Positions 1-6,941 of a stretch of 64,000 nt of DNA are shown in pieces; the first letter of the stretch is position 1; each line of letters begins with the position of its first letter. A program made the translations under genes and the position numbers. The DNA is from VXNE01 sp965248075 (lineage in GTDB: Bacteria; Pseudomonadota; Gammaproteobacteria; Pseudomonadales; Azotimanducaceae), in the NCBI GenBank assembly GCA_965248075.1, contig CBDFIL010000003.1:1984001-2048000 (forward strand), written 5' to 3'. The notes under the pieces are model-generated. The model worked only from the letters and a program-made list of their open reading frames with translations. It did not search any database and was not told where the DNA came from.

Positions 1-273
1 CCACAGCACTATAGGCGACACCGCGAAGTCGAAACCCGCCCGAGCCTGGTACGTTTGCTTGCGAACTTCGCGATCAATCTGCATGCGGGTCGTGCCTCCC
101 CGCCGTGCCAGGACAACGGCCACGTCCACATCACTTTCCTCGCCAAAGTCACCACGGGCGCGGCTGCCGAAGAGAAGGATGTGCGCGATCGGCGGTAGAG
201 CGGCGGGGGCCAAGGTACGAACAAACGCGTTCACAGCCTCGACTGTCGCGCCGTCAATTCGCTGTGCTGTCAC
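1..273 (-). CDS. Nucleotidyltransferase domain protein, partial
   Basis: The reading frame is open from a GTG at 273 to the window edge, so the C-terminus is missing. About 40 residues in it shows the MNT-type nucleotidyltransferase signature GSRARGD followed by SDVDVAVV, where the Gly-Ser pair and the two Asp residues bind nucleotide and metal. Proteins of this kind are stand-alone nucleotidyltransferases, often paired with a HEPN partner in MNT/HEPN toxin-antitoxin modules. Any partner would lie beyond the left edge or is absent. The start is uncertain because the frame stays open upstream; GTG 273 was chosen because it gives the usual 35-45 residue lead before the GSxxRG motif. Confidence 0.72.
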   Translation of the reverse strand, partial: MTAQRIDGATVEAVNAFVRTLAPAALPPIAHILLFGSRARGDFGEESDVDVAVVLARRGGTTRMQIDREVRKQTYQARAGFDFAVSPIVLW

Positions 274-418
274 GTTCGCGGCGTCCTCGCAAACCTTCCG
301 GGATGCACCGCCTCCGTCCACTCTACATTCGCCATGCAGGACTTCCTGCGTCGCGCCCAGTGCAACGAAAATGGTACCCCTCGAGCGTCGCGACTGCGAG
401 GACCCGTCGCCGCTTCGG

Positions 419-1213
419 TCAGACGGCGATCGGCGCCTTGATGCCCGGGTGCGGCTCGTAACCGACGAGTTCGAAGTCGTCGATGTCGAAGCCGAAGATG
501 TCGGAGACGGCCGGATTCAGCTGCATCTCGGGCAGCGCCCGCGGTACGCGAGCGAGTTGGCGGTCCGCCTGCTCCAGATGGTTCGTGTACAGGTGCGCGT
601 CACCGAACGTGTGCACGAACTCACCCACTTCCAGCCGCGTGACCTGCGCGACCATCATTGTGAGCAAGGCGTATGAGGCGATGTTGAACGGAACGCCCAG
701 GAACACGTCCGCGCTGCGCTGATAGAGCTGGCAGGAGAGTTTCCCCTCGGCCACGTAGAACTGGAACATCGTGTGGCACGGCGGCAACGCCATCTTCACG
801 ACTTCCGGCACGTTCCACGCCGAGACGATCAGGCGGCGCGAGTCCGGGTTCCGTTCGATCTCCCGCACCACGTCCGCGATCTGGTCGATCGCCGCACCGT
901 CCGGCGTCGGCCAGGACCGCCACTGCGCGCCGTAGACCGGCCCGAGTTCCCCGTTCTCGTCGGCCCACTCGTCCCAGATGTTGACGTCGTGTTGCTTGAG
1001 ATAGCCGATGTTGGTGCTGCCCGACAGGAACCAGAGCAACTCGTGGATGATCAGCCGAGGGACGACCTTCTTCGTCGTGACGAGCGGGAAACCCGCGCCC
1101 AGGTCGAAGCGCATCTGGTGGCCGAAGACGCTACAGGTCCCGGTACCGGTGCGGTCGCCCTTGTGGACGCCCGACTCCCTGATGCGGCGCATCAGGTCCA
1201 GGTACTGTTTCAT
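419..1213 (-). CDS. thyA: Thymidylate synthase
   Basis: This is a 264-residue ThyA, the same length as the E. coli enzyme. It converts dUMP to dTMP using 5,10-methylene-THF as methyl donor and reductant. The catalytic cysteine lies in LPPCHTMFQFYV at residue 146, and the dUMP-binding RSADVFLGVPFNIASYA stretch and the folate-binding C-terminus (IKAPIAV) are intact. The start ATG at 1213 overlaps the lgt stop by 4 bp (ATGA), so lgt and thyA are translationally coupled. The lgt-thyA order is a standard gammaproteobacterial arrangement. Confidence 0.97.
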   Translation of the reverse strand: MKQYLDLMRRIRESGVHKGDRTGTGTCSVFGHQMRFDLGAGFPLVTTKKVVPRLIIHELLWFLSGSTNIGYLKQHDVNIWDEWADENGELGPVYGAQWRSWPTPDGAAIDQIADVVREIERNPDSRRLIVSAWNVPEVVKMALPPCHTMFQFYVAEGKLSCQLYQRSADVFLGVPFNIASYALLTMMVAQVTRLEVGEFVHTFGDAHLYTNHLEQADRQLARVPRALPEMQLNPAVSDIFGFDIDDFELVGYEPHPGIKAPIAV

Positions 1214-2019
1214 CGACTCGCCGTTCGGGGGATCAGCAGGAAGATTCCAAAGGCGACCATCGGGAGCGACAGAAGCTGGCCCATCGAGAGGAAGTCTAAC
1301 GCAACGAGCCCCAGGTGCGGGTCCGGCGCGCGGAAGAACTCGGTCACGAACCGAAGGCATCCGTAGCCGATGAGGAAGACGCCGGAGACCATGCCGACGG
1401 GACTGCGTCGCGCGGCGAAGAGCCACACCAACACGAACAGCACGAGGCCTTCCGCCAGCGCCTGGTAGAGGCTCGAGAGGTGCCGCGTGCCGACCTCGTA
1501 GGCGCCGAAACACGTGAGCGTCAACTCGCCGACGGACCAGCAGGGGAAATGCACCCCGACCGCCGCGTCCGTCACGCGTCCGGGCAACTCGGTGTTGATG
1601 AAATTGCCGATCCGCCCGAGCCCGAGGCCGATGGGCACCAGGGGCGCGACGAAGTCCGTGACTTCGAAGAGTGTCCGCTCCCGCCGGACCGCGAACAGCC
1701 ACAGGGCGCCACACACGCCGATCAGGCCGCCGTGAAAGGACATGCCGCCCTCCCAGATGCGCAGCAGCCAGAGCGGGTCGGACAGGAACTGGTCGAAGCC
1801 GTAGAACAGGACGAACCCGGCGCGGCCACCTACGATCACCCCAAGGACGCCATAGAAGATGAGGTCCGCCACATCCTGCCGGGAATGCCCCGATGCGGCC
1901 GCGCGTCTCGTCGCGAGCACGTGACAGACCACGAAGGCCAGCACGTACGTCAGCCCATACCAGCGGATCTGGAAGAAGCCCAGGTCGAGCAGAACGGGGT
2001 CCAGGTGGGGATAGTGCAT
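1210..2019 (-). CDS. lgt: Prolipoprotein diacylglyceryl transferase
   Basis: This 269-residue polytopic inner-membrane enzyme transfers diacylglycerol from phosphatidylglycerol to the lipobox cysteine of prolipoproteins. Seven or so hydrophobic segments are visible. The signature GLGRIGNFINTELPGR and the conserved HGG (MSFHGGLIG) are present. Length matches the family. It is immediately upstream of thyA with a 4 bp overlap and is divergent from the NRDE-family gene that begins 52 bp away, so the short gap probably carries promoters in both directions. Confidence 0.96.
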   Translation of the reverse strand: MHYPHLDPVLLDLGFFQIRWYGLTYVLAFVVCHVLATRRAAASGHSRQDVADLIFYGVLGVIVGGRAGFVLFYGFDQFLSDPLWLLRIWEGGMSFHGGLIGVCGALWLFAVRRERTLFEVTDFVAPLVPIGLGLGRIGNFINTELPGRVTDAAVGVHFPCWSVGELTLTCFGAYEVGTRHLSSLYQALAEGLVLFVLVWLFAARRSPVGMVSGVFLIGYGCLRFVTEFFRAPDPHLGLVALDFLSMGQLLSLPMVAFGIFLLIPRTASR

Positions 2020-2071
2020 GGTAGACTCGCGCGCTTTCTCTCGATCCGCGGCTGTCCGGCCGCCTTAGAAC

Positions 2072-2821
2072 ATGTGCCTGATCCTGTTGGCCTACGACGG
2101 GGGCTCGCGCCGCCCGCTGGTGGTCGCCGCGAACCGGGACGAATTCTACGCACGTCCCGCCCACGCCGCACGGTATTGGGACGGGGCACCGCACGTGTTC
2201 GGCGGACGGGACCTTGAGGCCGGAGGCACCTGGCTCGGCGTCTCGACGGGCGGACGCTTCGCCGCATTGACCAACTACACGGATTTCGACCTGTCGGTGG
2301 CTCCCGCAGCCTCGCGCGGCGAACTGCCGAGGAACTTCCTGGAAGGACATGAGAGTGCCCTGGCCTACGCGCAGCGCCTGGACGGCTCGCGCTACCAGGG
2401 CTTCAACCTGATCGTCTTCGACGGCACGGACCTCGTCTACGCGTCCAACCGGACCGGCGACGCCCGCATCCTGGATGCCGGCGTCTACGGACTGACCAAC
2501 ACCTGGCTCGGCGACGAGTGGCCCAAGACGAAACACGGAACCGCTGCGCTGGCGGGTATCGCCGCGGACGCCGATGCCAACGCCGTGATCGAACTGATGC
2601 TCGAGGAATCCGAGGGCTACCTCGCCGACGGCCACGAGATCGAGAGCGCCCGCCGCGCCACGCCCGCCTTCCTGCGTGGCGAGGAATACGGCACACGGGC
2701 GTCCACCTCGGTCATCTTCGAGGATGGCCACGTCGAGTTCGTCGAGCAACTCTACGGCCCGATGGGCGTGCCCGGCGGGCGCGTGACGGAGACGATCCGC
2801 ATCTGCGCATCCGGGACGTGA
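2072..2821 (+). CDS. NRDE (TANGO2-like) family protein
   Basis: This 249-residue protein begins MCLILLAY and carries the family-defining Asn-Arg-Asp-Glu motif in VVAANRDEFYARPA. The Met-Cys start, with Cys at position 2, is conserved in the TANGO2/NRDE family, which has an N-terminal-nucleophile-like fold. GGTWLGV and LTNYTDF follow as in other members. The biochemical role of bacterial members is not settled; links to haem handling and metabolite damage have been proposed for eukaryotic TANGO2. It stands alone between lgt (divergent) and the aminotransferase (same strand, 116 bp downstream). Confidence 0.88.
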   Translation: MCLILLAYDGGSRRPLVVAANRDEFYARPAHAARYWDGAPHVFGGRDLEAGGTWLGVSTGGRFAALTNYTDFDLSVAPAASRGELPRNFLEGHESALAYAQRLDGSRYQGFNLIVFDGTDLVYASNRTGDARILDAGVYGLTNTWLGDEWPKTKHGTAALAGIAADADANAVIELMLEESEGYLADGHEIESARRATPAFLRGEEYGTRASTSVIFEDGHVEFVEQLYGPMGVPGGRVTETIRICASGT

Positions 2822-2937
2822 CCGGGTAGCGGGACCCGGGGCGCGCTCGGCCCTGCGGCCGCCCACCCGGGGCTCGCCAGGCGACTCCATCCGGCGGTGC
2901 TACCATCCGCCTCTCAGCCCATCCCAGGATCCACGCC

Positions 2938-4320
2938 ATGGCCACCGCGACCGCCACCCACAACCTGCCCCGCACCCTGCGTCCCGAGGGCGACTGGCAG
3001 CATGCGTTCTCCTACCACCCGATGGACGTGGAGATAGCGCGCGCCGAAGGCGTGCACATCTACGACAAGGACGGCAACCGTTACTTCGATGTCTCCGGCG
3101 GCCCCATGGCGGTCAACCTTGGGCACAACCATCCGCGGATGAAGAAGGCCATCGCGGAGCAACTCGAGAAATACGCCTACACCCATCCCTCCATCGCGGA
3201 TCCGAAGCGGGCCGAGTTCTGCCGGCTGCTCGCAGAGGTCACGCCGGCGGATCTGGACCATGCCTTTCTCGTTTCCGGCGGATCCGAGGCGGTCGAGACA
3301 GCGATCAAGCTGGCCCGCCAGGCGCAGATCGCCCTGGGCAACCCGCACAAATACAAGATCATCAGCCACCGGGACTCGTACCACGGCATGACGCTCGCCA
3401 CACTCGGCGTGTCGCACAATCCCGTCGCCCAGTCGGCATTCGAGCCGATGTTGCCGAAGTGGCCGCATATCCGGCAGTACTCCGACTTCGACCGGCCGGC
3501 GGGCGCGAGCCGGGAAGAGTGGGGAGTGGAATGCGCCCGGGCGCTGGAATTCGCGGTTCACTACGCCGGTCCCAAGACGGTCGCCGCGTTCCTGGCCACG
3601 CCCCACGGTTGCGGCGCGGACTACGCCTGCGTCCCGCCCGACAGCTACTGGCGCACGATCCGCGAGATCTGCGACCGCTACGACGTGCTGCTCATCGCCG
3701 ACGAGGTCGTCACCGGATTCGGCCGCACCGGCAAGTGGTTCGCCATGGAGCACTTCAGCGTCGATGCCGACATCATGGCGATGGCCAAGGGCATCTCGAG
3801 CTGCTACGTGCCCTTCGGCGCCGTGTCCGTCTCAAGCAGGATCAACGTGCCCTTCGAGCAGGGCTTCCCCTTCGTGCACGGCTACACCTTCGGCGGGCAT
3901 CCCCTGGGCTGCGCGGCCGGATGCGAGCTGATCAACATCATCCGGGACGAGAAGCTGATCGAGAACTGCAACGAGCAGAGCACGCGGGTCTTCTCCTACC
4001 GCGATGAACTGCTCTCCCATCCGACGGTCGCCGACATCCGGGGCTGGGGTCTCATGATGGTGCTCGAACTGGTGGCCGACAAGGAGAAGATGACGTTCTT
4101 CGACAAGAGCGTCGATGCGCAGGAACTCTTCCAGGCCATCGCGCTCAAGCACGGCCTCGCGATGTACAGCTCGCTCTACGGCGCCGCCCGCCAGCCCGCG
4201 TTCGCGCGCGGCCTGCCGATCTGGATCTCACCGCCCCTGTCCATCACCTCCGACGAGGTCGACGAGATGATGCTGCGGCTGCTGGCCATGCTCAGCGAGT
4301 GGGAGGGCGCCGTCCTGTAG
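2938..4320 (+). CDS. Class III PLP-dependent aminotransferase
   Basis: This 460-residue fold-type I aminotransferase is of the omega-amino-acid/2,2-dialkylglycine group. Visible landmarks are VSGGSEAVETAIKLAR (phosphate-binding region), the aromatic stacking site in SYHGMT, LLIADEVVTGFGRTG with the Asp that contacts the pyridine nitrogen, and the Schiff-base lysine at residue 284 (MAKGISS). Substrate cannot be read from sequence: beta-alanine, taurine, GABA and glutamate-semialdehyde-type enzymes all share these motifs. The stop codon TAG is also the first three bases of a TAGGGG hairpin repeat. Confidence 0.9.
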   Translation: MATATATHNLPRTLRPEGDWQHAFSYHPMDVEIARAEGVHIYDKDGNRYFDVSGGPMAVNLGHNHPRMKKAIAEQLEKYAYTHPSIADPKRAEFCRLLAEVTPADLDHAFLVSGGSEAVETAIKLARQAQIALGNPHKYKIISHRDSYHGMTLATLGVSHNPVAQSAFEPMLPKWPHIRQYSDFDRPAGASREEWGVECARALEFAVHYAGPKTVAAFLATPHGCGADYACVPPDSYWRTIREICDRYDVLLIADEVVTGFGRTGKWFAMEHFSVDADIMAMAKGISSCYVPFGAVSVSSRINVPFEQGFPFVHGYTFGGHPLGCAAGCELINIIRDEKLIENCNEQSTRVFSYRDELLSHPTVADIRGWGLMMVLELVADKEKMTFFDKSVDAQELFQAIALKHGLAMYSSLYGAARQPAFARGLPIWISPPLSITSDEVDEMMLRLLAMLSEWEGAVL

Positions 4321-4600
4321 GGGCGACCCTTGTGGTCGCCCGTCCCCGACCCTTGTGGTCGCCCGTCCCCGACCCTTGTGGTCGCCCGTCCCCGACCCTT
4401 GTGGTCGCCGGTGTCGGGACCGTGCACGAATCTGGCACGGGACGGGACAAGCCCGTCCCCTACGGGCTCGCGCCAGGGTTGGCGGGTGATTCGGGACGGG
4501 ACGTCGTAAGGCGACCCTTGCGCCCGCCCCGACCCTTGCGGTCGCCCGCGCGTATGTCGTGCACGAATTCGAGTGCGGGCCGCCACAAGGGCGGCCCCTA
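4318..4600. repeat. Cluster of CTTGT-loop hairpin repeats filling the gap
   Basis: The gap between the convergent aminotransferase and PhyH genes is filled with one repeat family. It opens with TAGGGG at the aminotransferase stop, then a hairpin GGCGACC-CTTGT-GGTCGCC. A 23-bp unit containing this hairpin is repeated almost four times in tandem (about 4322-4412). An inverted member with stem GGACGGG/CCCGTCC follows near 4450-4475, degenerate units near 4515-4550, and a last member on the minus strand at 4557-4600 has stem GGCCGCC/GGCGGCC and supplies the PhyH stop codon. A box resembling GAATTCGTGCAC lies distal to the hairpins. The palindromes could act as bidirectional terminators. Confidence 0.85.
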
Positions 4601-5581
4601 CGCGTAGATGCTGCCCGCTGCCCCGTTCAGGTCGACGCCGAGTTCCTCGTGGTAGGCGGACAGGTACTTTGTCGCCCGTTCCAATTCGGCCGCCGTGACC
4701 GCCGGGTCCGTCGAGGTCCGCGGAACGGCCTGGTGCGTGAGGACCGCGAATCTCGCCGGGTTCCGGTCGATCACCTCCTGCGGCACCAGTCCCGTGAGGT
4801 TCTCCTGGGTCCGGATGTGCCGGCGCACGAAGTCCACGACGATGCTCACGCGCAGCCCCGGAGCCGTTCGGTTGAACGCTCCGTGCCACGTGTTCCCGTG
4901 CCAGCACACCAGGGAACCTGCCGGACACTCGATGGCGACGGCCTGCGGATTGTCGATCACGTTGCGTTCGTGCCCCTGCGGCTGACGGCACCACTTGTGG
5001 CTGCCCGGCACGAACGCGACGCAGCCGTTCTCCCGCGTGTAGTCGGTCAGGGCGTAGGTCATGTTGGACTCGGTCGGAATGGCCTGCAGCGGGGACACCC
5101 CCATGGCATCGCAATGCAACGGCAACGGCGACCTGTTCGGACCCTTCATGAAGCAGGCCATGGTGAGCAGGATGGAGTTGTAGCCCACCAGGTACGTCGC
5201 GACCGCGAGCAGCACGGGGTTCATCAGCGCCTCTTCGAAGACGCGGCCCTCGAGCACCAGCGAGTGCATCATGTCGCCGATCGGCGAATCGCCCTCGTCC
5301 GCGCCCAGCGCCCCCTCGTGCAGTTCCGAGCCCCCCGGGACATACGGGCCCTCGGCGTGCAGGTCGGGTCTCGCGCCGTGGCGCCGCTCGGCCACCTGCA
5401 GACAGCCCTCGAGAAGCCGCTCGCCGAGGCCGTTCGAGCACGCGACTTCCGGCGAGATGACGGTGTACCCCTTGATCTCGAGTTCCGCGATGTGGGCTTC
5501 CAGTCCGAGGGACCGGATCTCCCGCCAGACTTTCTCGACCAGGGGATCGGGACCCTCACGGCACTCCGCCGCCGCACTCAT
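4598..5581 (-). CDS. Phytanoyl-CoA dioxygenase (PhyH) family protein
   Basis: This is a 327-residue 2-oxoglutarate/Fe(II) oxygenase of the PhyH family. The iron facial triad is visible as H156xD158 (LHCDAMG) and a distal His at 233 (TWHGAFNRT), with the 2-oxoglutarate-binding Arg a few residues later. The start at 5581 was chosen because the minus strand reads GGAGG seven bases before that ATG; a longer in-frame start upstream lacks such a site. The stop TAG lies inside a hairpin repeat. Substrate unknown. It converges on the aminotransferase gene. Confidence 0.85.
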   Translation of the reverse strand: MSAAAECREGPDPLVEKVWREIRSLGLEAHIAELEIKGYTVISPEVACSNGLGERLLEGCLQVAERRHGARPDLHAEGPYVPGGSELHEGALGADEGDSPIGDMMHSLVLEGRVFEEALMNPVLLAVATYLVGYNSILLTMACFMKGPNRSPLPLHCDAMGVSPLQAIPTESNMTYALTDYTRENGCVAFVPGSHKWCRQPQGHERNVIDNPQAVAIECPAGSLVCWHGNTWHGAFNRTAPGLRVSIVVDFVRRHIRTQENLTGLVPQEVIDRNPARFAVLTHQAVPRTSTDPAVTAAELERATKYLSAYHEELGVDLNGAAGSIYA

Positions 5582-5649
5582 GTGTCGCCTCCGATCCGTC
5601 GAATCGTGCTCAGCCGTTCCCGAACGGTGCGCGCTGGTTCGGCGAGCTG

Positions 5650-5741
5650 TCAAGCTCGTCCGCCCCCGCGATCGGGTCGTGGTGGGGATTCTGCCGGCGC
5701 CATCGCACCACCGGAGATGCAGGTGTCGAGGACAGCTTCAC
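5650..5741 (-). pseudogene. Possible remnant of a PIN-domain toxin
   Basis: A GTG at 5741 overlaps the antitoxin stop in the typical GTGA fashion, where a VapC/PIN toxin would be expected. The frame beginning with that GTG has no PIN features, but the next frame reads EAVLDTCIS, which resembles the opening beta-strand and first catalytic Asp of a PIN toxin. A single missing base after codon 2 would join them. The similarity stops after about 10 residues and a stop comes at 5650-5652. This is consistent with a frameshifted and truncated toxin, but the match is short and could be chance. Confidence 0.3.
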
Positions 5742-5995
5742 TCGCGCGACTGCTGCGACCCCGCCTCAAAGGACGCAATGACCTTGTCGGGCAGAGGCTC
5801 GAAGAAAGAGGTCGGAACCGTGAACTGCCCGCGGGCCAACCCGAAGGGGCGACGCTTCTTCCGCGCCGACGGCAGGGCTCGGATTTCTGCCACCGGCTCG
5901 TTGCGGCGGCAGAGGAGGATCGTCTCGCCCTCCTCCAGTTCCGCGACGTAGCGCGACAGGTGGGTCCTGGCCTCGTGCATATCGAGTCGGATCAT
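5738..5995 (-). CDS. Phd/YefM-type antitoxin
   Basis: This 85-residue protein has the Phd/YefM antitoxin plan. The N-terminal DNA-binding part reads MIRLDMHEARTHLSRYV, followed by a strand region (ETILLCRRNEPVAEI) and a C-terminal toxin-neutralising tail ending in LPDKVIASFEAG, a pattern typical of antitoxins paired with PIN (VapC) ribonucleases. It would repress its own promoter and block its toxin. No intact toxin follows, only the possible remnant at 5650-5741, so it appears to be an orphan antitoxin. Confidence 0.8.
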   Translation of the reverse strand: MIRLDMHEARTHLSRYVAELEEGETILLCRRNEPVAEIRALPSARKKRRPFGLARGQFTVPTSFFEPLPDKVIASFEAGSQQSRE

Positions 5996-6127
5996 GGTTC
6001 GTAAGTAGGGCACATGTGGACCTGAAGTCAACAGGGACACACAGCGAGCAGCAAGGGCGCCGTCAAGCGACTCCAACCCGCCATGTTTCATGGTAGCTTC
6101 GCGCGGACACACCGACCGGACCCCTCC

Positions 6128-6910
6128 ATGGAATACCGCCTCGACGAGCGAACCGCCCTCATCACCGGATCCAGCCTCGGCCTCGGCCGCGCGATGGCGA
6201 TGGCCTTTCATCAAGCGGGTGCGAATGTCGCGCTGCTCGCCCGCAGGGCAGGTCCCCTCGACGCAGCGAAGTCCGCGATCGAAGCTGAATCCGGCGGCCG
6301 CGTGGGCGCCTGGGTCTGCGACGTGACGGACCCCCGGCAGATCGAGGAGACCCATGCTCGGGTTGCCTCCGAGCTCGGCGACGTGGACATCCTGGTCAAC
6401 AACGCCGGGCAGTCGCAGACGGGCGCGTTCGAGGACATCACGGACGAGGTCTGGCAGGCGGATCTCGATCTCAAGCTGTTCGCCGCCATCCGCTTCTCGC
6501 GTCTCGTGATTCCGGGCATGAAGGCGCGCCAGTGGGGACGCATCGTCAACATCCTGAACACGGCCGCCAAGGCGCCGCCGCCGCGTTCCGCGCCGACGTC
6601 CGTGTCCCGCGCGGCCGGCATGGCGCTGACGAAGGTGCTCTCCGGCGAAGGCGCCCCCCACAACGTGCTCGTGAACGCGCTCATGATCGGCAGCATCAAG
6701 TCCGACCAGATCCGCCGCGGCTACGAGGCTTCCGGTTCCAGCCTCTCGTTCGACGAGTACGTGGCGAAGGCCGGCGAGCGGCTCCCGATGGGCCGCGTCG
6801 GGGAGGCCGAGGAGTGCGCGAGCGTCGCCCTGTTCCTGGTTTCGGAAGCGGCTTCCTACCTGACCGGGTGTGCGATCAACATGGACGGCGGCGTATCGCG
6901 CGTCGTTTGA
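6128..6910 (+). CDS. SDR family oxidoreductase with atypical active site
   Basis: This 260-residue Rossmann-fold protein has the NAD(P) motif TGSSLGLG, the adenine-contacting CDVTD and the structural NNAG. The usual catalytic YxxxK is not seen: the aligned segment reads SAPTSVSRAAGMALTK, with Thr at the Tyr position and Arg at the Lys position. It ends with a typical DGGVSR. The start ATG 6128 was preferred over one 45 bases upstream because SDRs normally place the TGxxxGxG motif about 10-15 residues in. It may be a non-classical reductase or a protein with altered chemistry. Confidence 0.85.
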   Translation: MEYRLDERTALITGSSLGLGRAMAMAFHQAGANVALLARRAGPLDAAKSAIEAESGGRVGAWVCDVTDPRQIEETHARVASELGDVDILVNNAGQSQTGAFEDITDEVWQADLDLKLFAAIRFSRLVIPGMKARQWGRIVNILNTAAKAPPPRSAPTSVSRAAGMALTKVLSGEGAPHNVLVNALMIGSIKSDQIRRGYEASGSSLSFDEYVAKAGERLPMGRVGEAEECASVALFLVSEAASYLTGCAINMDGGVSRVV

Positions 6911-6941
6911 TCGCGCGTCGTTTCGGCCTCAGAACACGTCC

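Noticed and set aside
419..2890. One 823-residue protein on the minus strand ending as thymidylate synthase
   Set aside because: Only the last 264 residues are ThyA. The rest is an in-frame run-on through lgt antisense-like frames with no domain; thyA has its own ATG overlapping the lgt stop.
4322..4412. Short CRISPR array
   Set aside because: The units are directly contiguous tandem copies without spacers and are hairpins of the CTTGT-loop family.
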